This document shows, piece after piece, positions 43,821 through 54,495 of a DNA stretch of 64,000 bases. This DNA is from Argentina anserina. Taxonomy: Eukaryota; Streptophyta; Magnoliopsida; Rosales; Rosaceae. The stretch spans positions 20,522,001-20,586,000 of the forward strand of contig NC_065876.1 of assembly GCF_933775445.1 (NCBI RefSeq), given 5' to 3'. How positions within the stretch are numbered: the stretch's first letter is position 1; every line of letters begins with the position of its first letter. The translations under genes were made by a program, and so were the position numbers. The notes under the pieces are model-generated. The model made no database searches, was not told where the DNA came from, and worked only from the letters and a program-made list of their open reading frames with translations.

Positions 43821-46800
43821 ATGGGGAAAGGTGAGAAAAGCCTGCACCAGCAGCACCAACAGCAGAGTCACGAGACACACAACGCTTGTGGGTTCATCTG
43901 TCCGGAATGTTCCAGATTCTTCAACAGAATCGCCCAGGAGTTGAATTTCCGGTGCGTCTTTGTTTTGATTCTCGGGTTGTCGGTTTTCCTTTCTGGGATC
44001 TTCTGGATCCTTCCTCGCCATTCGGTCAAATTCGGGTTCGATGCCAAACAGGAGATTAAGCTTGCTGGTAGGTCCAATTGTTCGTCTCTCTTTTTTTTTT
44101 GTTGCGTTTTTGGGTTCATTTTATTTTTCAGCACAATAATGAGATTTGGATGACTTGAGCAAATGGGTTTGTGGTTTTAGATTAGGGTTAAATTTGGTGG
44201 GTTGGGGATCTTTTTCTTGGTGTTGGTTCGCTGGTGGTTTACCTAATTATAAATTTATAATGATGTATGTTGTTGACCGTATTCTATAACTCTGGTCTTG
44301 CATTGTTGGACTAATCCGGCTGTATATAGGATTTTTCCTTGTTTAAGCATTGCTGGCGTTTCGAGGGGATTTGTATGCAGCTTATTCATTTGTAGTCACC
44401 TGTTTGCTTTGCAAATTAAAACCTGGGAAACTTGGGATTTTACTTTGCTGTCAGATTAACGAGTGCCCGTCGCGAATTAGGCGTCGTGTCCTCCCACCCC
44501 AACAGCATTAGCCAGGAATTTGGCAACTGCTGAGAACCAATAGATCTCAACAGCCTTATAAGCATTCTCAGATTCTGATGTACTAACATGTGCGTAAGCC
44601 AATCCATCATAGAATGTATTGACACCTCAATATATTAAAGCCACACATAACGGTTTTAAAATATAGTTAGTCTAAGGCAATCTGTTAAGTCTCTCAACCT
44701 GTAAGTATGGCAGCTACAAACCCCTCAGTCGTCTGTCTTGAGATGCAAAGGCATTGTATTATACCTGCCAAAGTTCTCTAAGCTTTTGATGACACCTTCT
44801 CACATGACTAGATTCAAAGTATGTTGTTATTATCATAGTCATTACTATTCATCAAAACTGCAAATATGGTAAGACTGGACCAATTTGTTAGTTTTGTTGG
44901 AGATAATTACTGCCGAACTAATATAGCCTTATCTAATTAACGCGTTTGCACCTACCATAGTATACATTCCCCAGCTTCAAAGAGATGATTACCAATGATT
45001 TTTGTACAAGGTCAAAAGAGTAATTGGTGATTGGTTTTTGAAAATAGTTATATGCAGTAGTATTTTTTTTGCTCAGATGTATGCTATTTCTTGCTTTGAC
45101 CAAGTAAATAGAAGATGCTTAGTTTTACCTGTATCTATTTCAGCCACAGTTCAGGCATACTTCAGACTGGAAAAGCCAGTTCGGGAGCTTGTTCCACACA
45201 TTGGACTATTGGAATACGATATAAATGGGGAAATAGGTGTTCCAGATACAAAGGTACTATTTCAAGCTTCTTCCATCATATACCGTACCATTTTTCAGTC
45301 CAACAAAGTGCACAAACAAACTAAATCCTGCCTATTGTCAACAGGTGGCTATTTTGTCCATGCATCAATATGGTGCATCTAACTGGACTGATGTGGTGTT
45401 TGGTGTTCTTTCTGATCCTGTGAATGTTCCGATAGCTCCAGTGTCCGTAAGTGTGTTGAGATCATCTTTGGTTGAGCTGTTCCTTAAGCGATCTAATCTT
45501 ACATTGACGGAATCAATGTTCGGGCAACCATATATGTTTGAAATTCTGAAATGTCCTGGGGGAGTTACTGTGATTCCTGGGCAAGCTGCTTCAATCTGGC
45601 AGATACCGCAGATTCTGTTTAACTTCACTCTCAATAATTCAATAACTGAAATAGTTGATAATTTTGGTGAACTGAAGGAGCAATTGAGATTTGGGTTGCA
45701 TCTAAGGCCTTCCGAGGTATGACACCTATTTTATCATCCATTTCATCATTTCTCTCTACACAGCAGGATATGGGTTCTGATGGGTTAATTTTTTTTTTTC
45801 ATTGGGCTTACCAGTGTACAAAAAAATTAAGCTATTTAGATGCACACAGTCATTTCTTATATATATTTAAGATTCTTATATTTGGTGAGCTTATTGTCAA
45901 ACCATTTAGGATCAATGGGTAGGAAAAAGAGAGTGCCTCTATCCATTTCTATTTATTATTTGATTGGATTTATGGAGAATTAATGGGAGGAATTCTTAGA
46001 GAAGTGTACTTTGTGTTTCAGTTTACGTTACTTGTCAAGAAGTTTTACATTCTTCATAATTGTTGTGATCAGGTTACTAAGTTCTCAAAAAAAAAAAAAA
46101 GAAGAAAAAAGGTTTCTAAGTTCAATTTTTTGTTTCTTTAGTTGGGTCTTGTATGCTAGTTTAACTGGTTTTATCTTTTTAGATACAACCCCGTGCAAGT
46201 CCGAGGACAAGTCATAGTTTGAGGAAGAAAAGATGTTATCTTAAATTATATAGTTTTCCCTGCAAGTGTAATATTGAATGAAAGCATTTTATGTGAAGCA
46301 TCGGAGTGAATCCAGTATCGATCCTTGAGTTTTGCAAGTACTGGAATGTCTCAAACTTTAGTTTTTTGGTCATGGTGTCTGAGATCCTGGTGTCTAGGTA
46401 GTAAGTATACTGCATCAGTATTATGACATGATGTCCCGATGACCCATCATTTGTATCAAGATCCTTATGACAGATAGCCAGTTCCATGCCCCATGTATCA
46501 ATTTATGTGTGCATTGTTTCCAGTTATGTGTATAGTAACGCATAGTCTTTAGCGTATACAATAGATGGCCACTTTAAGTGCTAGATATAGTATACTTGGT
46601 TCTTTAATAGTTATTAATGACCCAAATTATCAAATATTATAGTAGCATTATTGCCCCAACTATTTTGCACTCAACTGAAAGTTATTTTCTTATCTTTATG
46701 CAGGATGTGTTTTTGCAAGTAACAAACTCTTTGGGTTCAACTACAGACTCCCCAGTTGAAGTTCAAGCTTCGCTTATGTCTGCTTTTGGGGGACTTCTGC

Positions 46801-48054
46801 CACAGAGATTGAAACAGTTGGCCCAGACAATTACAGGTTCTCCTGCAAGAAATCTCGGTCTTGATAACACTGTCTTTGGTAAGGTCAAAAGTATCAGATT
46901 ATCCTCCTTTCTGAAGGGTACGCTTTCTGCCACTCCAATTCCTTCTCCAGCTCCATCACCAGAACTTAGTGATTATGCAGGACCATCAATCTCTCCAAAT
47001 CCTGCTCCAACAGTTTATTCTCCGGCACCTTCACCCTCCAAAACTGGACATCCTCCTCGGCCATGTTTATACCATGGTCCTGAAGTTCCTCCAAACTCCT
47101 CGCCAACTCCTCATTCTAACCCTAATGCCCCCCCTACTTATGCACCTAGCACCTCTCCTTATTCACCTTCTTTGAGTCCCTCATCTCAAGTGGCCCCACA
47201 TGTATCACCTGCGCCTGTAATGTTCTATGCTAATCCAGGCTTCAAGAGAAGTGCAAGAGGCTTGAGGTCTCCATCCCCCGCCCCAAGCCCATCATGTAAG
47301 TTGCAATTAATGATATTTCTTCTTTTGTCTTACATGGAATAATAAATAGCTTGACACACTATTATCTTCTTCTTTTTTTGGTGGCTTTTCCTTACATTTT
47401 ACCTAACTACCTATAGATAGACTTGCTAGATTCAGGTTGATGAGAAATTATGACCGTCCCTTTTTCATTACATTACATAGTAGCATCCCTTATTGATAAA
47501 ATTTTTTAGCAATTAAAATCATCCTATTTTAGTCAATTAGGTCTCTGCTTTAATGAAGTGCTATCAGTGGCTATACAACTTTGATACTATGGTCTTGATA
47601 TAGTAGAGATGGCCCGGCTCTACCAATACAGGTTATATAAAAAGTTTTTTATTTGTAGAATTTTGTAATTGACCAGATCCTTATACAATCAAATGTGATT
47701 GAGGATGTTTGTATAAGTTGTGTATGTTATGGAGTGAGGTGCAGAAGTGGGCATGAGGTCTGCAACTAAGACAACAAAATTTTGTGATAAAAAAAAGTAC
47801 AAAAGACAGAACCAGTGACCAAGTTTTTCACGGTCACTTGTTATTTTTGTCTTTAGCTGATTATAAAATCTAATCTAACTATTAGCATTCTCTACAAGTC
47901 TATGATATTTTTTTTGAATAAAAGTTTATTTCAAGTGTTTTTGTTAATTACCTGATTTTCTAATTTTGCAGCTTTAGCAGTAGGACCTTTCTATAAGGAA
48001 ATCCAACTATTGGGATGCTGTGGACTCCTGATCTTTCATCTCTTTTGTTGGTGA
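43821..48054 (+). CDS. DUF7036-like single-pass membrane protein with Pro/Ser-rich region
   Basis: Five exons (43821-44067, 45144-45253, 45345-45716, 46704-47295, 47972-48054) join in frame through GT-AG introns to 467 residues. The N-terminus has a Cys motif (CGFICPECSRFF) and a strong membrane helix (CVFVLILGLSVFLSGIFWIL). Two similar extracellular modules follow (AYFRLEKPVRELVPHIGLLE; VAILSMHQYGASNWTDVVFG; then FLQVTNSLGSTTDSPVEVQA), matching my memory of the plant DUF7036 family. A long proline/serine region (SPAPSPELSDYAGPSISPNP and more) looks like hydroxyproline-rich wall protein. The C-terminus EIQLLGCCGLLIFHLFCW is hydrophobic. Role unknown; a plasma-membrane or cell-wall location is inferred. 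Intact. Confidence 0.85.
44477..44623 (-). other. Coding-like fragment inside intron 1
   Basis: On the minus strand a 48-residue frame (VNTFYDGLAYAHVSTSESEN, AYKAVEIYWFSAVAKFLANA) ends at TAA. It has coding-like composition but is not recognised. It may be a captured exon piece within a transposon in the intron. Confidence 0.3.
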
Positions 48055-48651
48055 AGTGGATAGTTCATTTCCATGATACAACAAGAAATGTAGCAAGCAT
48101 ACATAAAACCATAGCATAATGATCTACCATGCCCAGTTTTGTTTGGCGAGGATGGCAGTGTGCCAATGCAAAAGATTGACAGGACATGTTTGGTAAGCAA
48201 GACACAAGTGTTTCAAAAGATGAGTGCAGGTCAAAGCCAAAAGGTGGCAGGCCTCGCATTTTGCTTGTACATTTTCTGATCTCACAGATGCAGGATGTTC
48301 TTTCCAAAGGGAAACCTCTTAAAGATAGTGTGAGTCTGTGACCAGTTGAAGCATGCCTTTCTTGCAGATTTTTCTAAAGGAACCGTTCCTTACATTAAAT
48401 CAATTGTAAATTAGACAGGCTCTTTTAGAGCATCTGCAATGCCAGGCCAAGTAAAATTGCTGCACCAATGTGTACAGGATATCATATATACTTTTGAAAA
48501 GTGCTAGATAGATACACCTTTATATGAAAAATGTCATCATAAAGTGATAAAACCGAGCTATCTAATTTACTAACGTTTTTCTGTTTCTTTAACTCTGGTG
48601 CAAGCAAGAATGATCGTTTAGCTTTTCTCAGTATCAATCGATTCTTACATA
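48055..48651. other. 3' UTR and spacer
   Basis: Probable 3' UTR of the DUF7036-like gene. No other gene. Confidence 0.5.
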
Positions 48652-48660
48652 AACATATAA

Positions 48661-49736
48661 GAGTTTTTTTCACCAACAGTTCCTCAACTCTGGTATACCT
48701 ACTAATGTGATACCTCAACTCTTAATCGTACCAATGTGATACCCAGACTCTAGTATTGTTATCATTGAAGTACTTCCGTCAGTTTTTTTTCAACTTCTCC
48801 GTCATCTTGGTGACGTGGCAAGTACGTGAGGCCCACAAAGAGGGTTAAAAGACAAAATTAACCCCATCTGAGAGGAGCAATGTTTTTCCCGCCCTTTACC
48901 TTGAGAAAGACACCCAACAATTTCAATTTTGACGCCAATTTTCCCTCTCTACTCCTTAATTTGTGTCTCTTATCTAAACTAAAGAACTACTGCCAACCAG
49001 TCGGCCACAATCTGATAAAACCTAAATCAATCTCACTTTCTATTTGTACCCTAGCACTTGTTAAACTAACATAATAAATATAGAAATTTATATGGAACAT
49101 CTCATTTCCACAATCTCATAAGAATATAGAAACGCATAACTTAACGAAATTCAAATACATGTTTAAGTACCATTAGTTGCCACCTTTTATGTTGATCTGC
49201 CATGATTTTTGCTTGTAAAAACTAATGGTACTTAAACATGTATTTGAATTTCGTTAAGTTATGCGTTTCTATATTCTTATGAGATTGTGGAAATGAGATG
49301 TTCCATATAAATTTCTATATTTATTCTGTTAGTTTAACAAGTGCTAGGGTAAAAATAGAAAATGAGATTGATCTAGGTTTTATCAGATTGTGGTCGACTA
49401 GTTGGCGGTAGTTCTTTAGTTTAGATAAGAGACACAAATTAAGGTGTAGGGAGGGAAAATTGGCGCCAAAATTGGAATTGTTGGGTGTCTTTCTCAAGGT
49501 AAAGAGCGGGAAAAACATTGCTCCTCTCAGATGGGGTTAATTTTGTCTTTTAACCCTCTTTGTGGGCCTCACGTACTTGCCACGTCACCAAGATGACGGA
49601 GAAGTTGAAAAAAACTGACGGAAGTACTTCAATGATAGGAATACTAGAGTCTGAGTATCACATTGGTACGATTAAGAGTTGAGGTATCACATTGGTAGGT
49701 ACACCAGAATTGAGGGACTGTTGGTGAAAAAAACTC
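48661..49736. mobile_element. Foldback MULE, 1.08 kb near-perfect palindrome
   Basis: The left arm (GAGTTTTTTTCACCAACAGT onward) is repeated inverted in the right arm ending CTGTTGGTGAAAAAAACTC. The arms are about 500 bp each, with a loop of about 50 bp near 49175-49215. A perfect 9-bp duplication AACATATAA flanks it (48652-48660 and 49737-49745). Each arm contains the same short frame (FTLRKTPNN...NFPSL), on opposite strands, which only shows the symmetry. No transposase. Confidence 0.93.
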
Positions 49737-50009
49737 AACATATAAAGCTTATATAGTGGTAAACTAGTAGCATTCAGGCTCTATCATTTCAAAAGTCAAA
49801 GGGTGATTATCATCCCGCTTGAACGTATTGGTGGTACATGATGGTCTGAAGTAGCAATAGGGAAAGAAAGAGTATGGAAAACACCACCGACAGTGTTGGC
49901 CAACTTAGCTTCCCACATAATGGTCGTCATTGTGTTACCGGCAAAGCCATCATCGTTCCTACCATGATAGTCATTGTTTCACTCTATACAACAATCTTAT
50001 ATATATATA

Positions 50010-50329
50010 CGGGGTTTTTCAGGTAAGGAGGCTCTTATCTTAACTTAAGATATGAATTTTCATTTTTGACTAATTTTTCGGTCGCATAACTTCGATTTTT
50101 TACTCAAAATATGAACGGTTCAGGTTCGGCAAATTCAATACGTCCATTGGTTTTGATTAGTTTGAAACCTTAACGATCATGAAATCGGCTAAAATTTTGT
50201 GGAGATGATCTATACATTATAACTTAGATATTAGACGGTGGAGATGTGAAAACTCGATCGAAAAGTTGATAAAAAATGAAAATCCGTACCTTAGCTTAAG
50301 GTACGGACCTCCTTACCTGAAAAGCTCCG
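50010..50329. mobile_element. Palindromic MITE, copy A, in TA repeats
   Basis: Ends GGGGTTTTTCAGGTAAGGAG and, inverted, CGGAGCTTTTCAGGTAAGGA. It lies between (TA)n runs. It is a shortened version of copy B that lacks part of the left arm. Confidence 0.8.
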
Positions 50330-50367
50330 TATATATATATATGTATATATATACATGTATATATATA

Positions 50368-50773
50368 CAAGGCTTTTCAGGTAAGGAGGTCCTTATCTTA
50401 GCTTAAGGTATGGATTTTCATTTTTGACCAACTGTTCGATCGAGTTTTCACATCTCCACCGTCTAATATCTAGGCTATAACGTATAGATCATCTCCACAA
50501 AATTTCAGCCGATTCCATAACCGTTAAGGTACTCATAACTTCGATTTTCTACTCAAAATATGAACGGTTCAGGTTCGGCAAATTCAATACGTCCATTGGT
50601 TTTGATTAGTTCGATACCTTAACAATCATGAAATCGGCTGAAATTTTGTGGAGATGATCTATACGTTATAACCTAGATATTAGACGGTGCAGATGTGAAA
50701 ACTCGATCGAAAAGTTGGTCAAAAATGAAAATCCGTACCTTAAGCTAAGATAAAGACCTCCTTACCTGAAAAG

Positions 50774-50779
<6 letters not shown>
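50368..50779. mobile_element. Palindromic MITE, copy B
   Basis: A full-length, 412-bp member with ends AAGGCTTTTCAGGTAAGGAG and AGAGCTTTTCAGGTAAGGAG (inverted). The arms are inverted up to GATCATCTCCACAAAATTTC and AACCGTTAAGGTA; the core CATAACTTCGATTTTCTACT is unpaired and shared with copy A. It is flanked by TA repeats on both sides. Confidence 0.85.
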
Positions 50780-50814
<35 letters not shown>

Positions 50815-50817
<3 letters not shown>

Positions 50818-51060
50818 TCCCTATCCAGAGTGAAGGTTCACTCTGAAGTTTCAGAGTGAAGTTCCAATTTTGACACACTTTTCGGTCAAATTTTTTCACC
50901 ATAAGTGATTTAATATTTAGGTATGCTATTCAAGATCATCTCTACAAAATTTCATCTAATTCGGACATCGTTACGGTATTGAAATTAGATTAAATCAATG
51001 AATGAATTAAAACTGTTCAACGTGAACCGTTCGTGTAAATCTCAATTTTAAAAGCTCAAA
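50815..51060. repeat. Third, related palindrome-type MITE end
   Basis: Starts CAGTCCCTATCCAGAGTGAA after the same TA tract and shares the words TTTTCGGTCAAATTTTTTCA and GATCATCTCTACAAAATTTC with copies A and B. Its right border was not found. Confidence 0.5.
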
Positions 51061-51260
51061 TCATTGTAAAATTGTAATAAGAGAAGTTGATAATGTAGAC
51101 CAAAGTTGGATGATAAGAGAAGTAATAACATGATACCAGAAGATGATCTAGAATGGATCAATTAACATCTGACTTAAAGCATATATGGCTTCAAGAGGAT
51201 CAAAATTGGAAATTATGTCTAATATGGCCAACTAGTTCCTCACAATTCCATATAGCACGG

Positions 51261-52990
51261 TTACTTTAACTGAGAACGTAGAAGTACAATTCTTTGAGCT
51301 ACGTAGTACCTGGAAAATGCATAGGATCTAGTTTTTCTGTTGAAGAGGTGGAAAATAGGAGCATTGTCAGTATAAATCCTTTGTCTCTCAGTTGGTGAAA
51401 ATTCGTACTTCCAGGCAGGTCCTAGAAGCCATGATGTGGCAGCTCCACCAAGCAAGCCTCCCAACTGAAAATTCACATGTCGCCCAAAACAAAGATAAGG
51501 ATTTTGGCGAACAATGCAGAGGTATCCTCTGTTGTGCTAATAACTATAAAGTACACTTGAAGTACTCATCACCAATATGAGGCCATTCAGCGAAAATGTT
51601 AGCATATTCAACTTTTATTGAGAATGTTAAGACTTGTGAGTCACACTGTCAGTATCACTTTTATATTTTACAACATATTTAAAGCTACATGCGTAATCGT
51701 TAATCTTCTAGGCTAAAGGAACAAGGATGCAAAACAGATGCAAGATCTAGCTTCAAACCATGCTGGTCAAAGTTTTGAGCAACATTTTGTAGGTTTGAAA
51801 TTCACACATGCAATACATGGGTGATGCAATTTACAGATAATAGTTGCGACACACTTATATTATAGGTTCACTTCTTTTCATCTTCTATATGGAAACCTAG
51901 TAGCGACACATATACTATGTAGTTTAAGAATTTCTAACACTGAAAGCTCTTGTGATGCCAGAATTTCCTTTCATAACTCTAGAAGTGATTCACACCACCC
52001 TACCATCCATTTTGCAGAATCGAAGGCTCACAGTAGCATTCCCACAGCTTATCCCTTGTCCAACACCACAGCTAGTCCTAATTTATTGAAGGCAATATTA
52101 TGCTGGACATCTCCGTGGTAGGGCCTACACTGTTCAATTAATAGCAATTCACCTGAATATGTACACAAACAAACATATCAGATTGAAATGCAGACTTTAT
52201 AAACAGAAAGCCTAAGATTTGGAAGCATACCAGGAGGTGACCAACATTTGCATGCAAAAACGAACTTGTGACCAGCGTCCACAACTGCCCTTCATCGATC
52301 AGCCTATTTATCTGCGTATATAACAAGACTTAGAAAAGAAAAAAAAAAAAACCCATACTATCATCTTCTGTAATGAAAGAATATGTGCACATATTCTGAA
52401 TTGCAAGTCTTACCTTGGCACCCCATAGGATCAAGTCGTTTTGTGTTCCAACTTGTGCAATATAAACTCTGTTCCCATCATACATCAAACAGTACAATAT
52501 GATCTATATAAACAACATGCCGTTCCTTAATCTGTGTTTTATAAGTGAATTGTAGAGTGATTGATACTCACATGATGTTAAGAGCAAGCAGAACATTAGT
52601 CCACTCTCTTCCAGTGAATAAGCTAGAAAACATGTTAGAGTTGGGCACGTCTTCATTTGAGACATCATTGCTGTTGTCTCTTCCATCAAAGAAACTAAAG
52701 CAAACCGAAGGATGAGTTGACAAGGCCTTCAACTTATGCAAGGGACTGATATGACCAAGTTGTTTCTGGGTTTTGCAACAGACAAGAGATAGATGGATGG
52801 ATGTTAGTTGCAGCAATCAAAGCATTGTGAATGAAACCCAATTACATGAAATCAAAAGGGTCCAATTATAGAAGAACCTGAAAGTAGGAGCGCAGAAGAG
52901 AATGAAAGCGGGAGTGATGAGCGAGGCTCCGAAGTAGCAGAGGCGAGGAGATGAAGGGGCCTTGGACCCCAGTTGGGTAGCGAGAACCAA
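51261..52990 (-). pseudogene. Rhomboid-like protein (RBL, plastid type) pseudogene
   Basis: Minus-strand exons can be read at 52740-52572 (SNMFSSLFTGREWTNVLLAL), 52468-52414 (VYIAQVGTQNDLILWGAK), 52311-52231 (INRLIDEGQLWTLVTSSFLH, ANVGHLL), 52152-52090 (VNCY-stop-LNSVGPTTEM) and 51464-51310 (LGGLLGGAATSWLLGPAWKY). They follow rhomboid order with GT-AG borders. The VNCYSLNS block has a TAA where Ser is expected, and the exon that should carry the catalytic GxSG serine (GASGAIFGL in the family) is missing between 52090 and 51465. No ATG is found on the 5' exon near 52985. It is therefore not a working protease. Confidence 0.82.
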
Positions 52991-53333
52991 GGGGATTGGA
53001 GCTCACTTATACCCTTCAACTCAAATTATCAATCAACCTCTGGAACCATTGTAGAGTGAGCGGTAAAGGCTTGGGGGTGAGTAAAAGTAAAAATAAGTGT
53101 AAAACTGAGAGAACGCAAGTAGCGTGTTATGATTCACTGTTAGGAGTTAGTGGGCGTTTTTTTTTTTTTTGACTTTTTCCAAGCTATATATAAGGGGATA
53201 ATTTTCTTCCTTGTATGGAAAATACCATAACGATAAGTTATGTGTATATATAGATACCTACCCTTTGTGTTAAGTTTCACACAACACTTCTCAAACTTTG
53301 ATCTACATTCCATTATAATCTCTTGTTCTCACA

Positions 53334-53752
53334 ATGAAGTCTCTATTCTTCATCACATTTCTCGTACTCTGTCACAACACAATTGCCGATGATCTCATCG
53401 ACAAACTTGCAAGAAAGCCTCAGAGACTCAAAAAAGCTTGAACTACACCTTTTGTGTCTCAACCCTCGAGGCCAACCCAAAAAGCAAGGGTGGAGACCTT
53501 GTAGGACTAGCCGACATCGCACTTGGCCTAGCCAGAATCAAGGTGACGAGCATCCAGTCTACCATTTCAAAGCTAGTGAGCCATCCAAAAGCTGACAAGG
53601 GTAGTTTAAGAGCTTGTGCATTAGCCTTCTCAATAGCAATGATGCCCTGGAAACGGCTACAATTTATTTCAAGTCCAAAGATTATGATATGGCTATGGTG
53701 TACGTACGCGAGGACACTAAGGATGATCAATGTATTGAAGAGAAAGGAGAGG
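53334..53752 (+). pseudogene. Pectin methylesterase/invertase inhibitor-like (PMEI) pseudogene
   Basis: MKSLFFITFLVLCHNTIADD is a clean signal peptide. A frame change follows (stop after KKA), then NYTFCVSTLEANPKSKGGDL, VGLADIALGLARIKVTSIQS and [15 protein letters not shown], the four-helix PMEI pattern with its Cys spacing. Another shift gives [20 protein letters not shown] and DDQCIEE. The family inhibits cell-wall pectin methylesterases or invertases. A TATA box (CTATATATAAG, 53184-53194) lies about 140 bp before the ATG. At least three breaks. It runs without a gap into sucrose-transporter sequence. Confidence 0.82.
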
Positions 53753-54495
53753 GAGAGGGAGGAGTTTTTCTAAAAGAAATTACCGGTGCTTGTAAACAAT
53801 TGAAGAAGCCGATGTGGATATTGCTTCTGGTCACCTGCTTGAACTGGATTGCATGGTTCGGCTTCTTACTATTCGACACAGATTGGATGGGAAAGGAGGT
53901 GTACGGAGGCACAGTCGGGAAAGGAAACCTGTATGGCATGGGAGTTAGGGCTGGTTCATTAGGCTAGGGCTCATGCTCAACTCTGTTGTGTTGGGAGTCA
54001 TGTCTCTTGGTATCGTCTACTAGGTTAGCAAGGAAGGTGCTAATCAACTTTGGGAAGTGGTAAACTTTCTGCAAGCAATATGTCTACTCATGACCGTACT
54101 GGTCACTGAGTTGGCTGAGAAGCATCGACATGCTTATGTGAATAAATTGTTGCCACCCCCTTACCGGTATCAAGGCCGGTGCATTGCTTATATTTGCTGT
54201 GTTGGGAATACCTCAGGCGGTGACCTACAGCGTTCCCTTTACCATGGCCTCCATCTTTTGCAGCAACTCTGGCGGAGGACAAGGGCTTTCGTTGGGAGTC
54301 TTGAATATTGCAATTGCCGTACCACAAATGTTTGTATCTCTACTAAGCGGACCTTTGGATGCTGCTTTTGGAGGTGGTAACCTACCGGCGTTTGTTTTAG
54401 GAGCTGGAGTAATAAGTGGAATCCTGGCCGTGACTCTTCTACCGTCTCCTAAACCTGATGATAGTCCAACTGAAAACGTTTTAACTATTGTCTAA
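53753..54495 (+). pseudogene. Sucrose transporter (SUT/SUC) 3' half, intronless pseudogene
   Basis: Frames read [40 protein letters not shown] and [12 protein letters not shown], a stop/shift, then [77 protein letters not shown] and [20 protein letters not shown]. These are the C-terminal membrane helices of plant proton/sucrose symporters. The N-terminal half is absent. Frameshifts lie near 53967, 54030 and 54180. No introns interrupt it, suggesting a reverse-transcribed or intron-poor origin. Confidence 0.88.

Noticed and set aside
43424..43878. Minus-strand frames with Glu and Arg-Glu runs
   Set aside because: They are translations of the TTC and CT microsatellites in the 5' UTR of the plus-strand gene.
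48880..49518. Two similar short proteins on opposite strands (48880-49074 and 49321-49518)
   Set aside because: They are the two arms of the foldback element read from either side, not genes.
53334..54495. A functional PMEI-transporter fusion protein
   Set aside because: Several frameshifts and stops occur in both parts, and the transporter lacks its N-terminal half.
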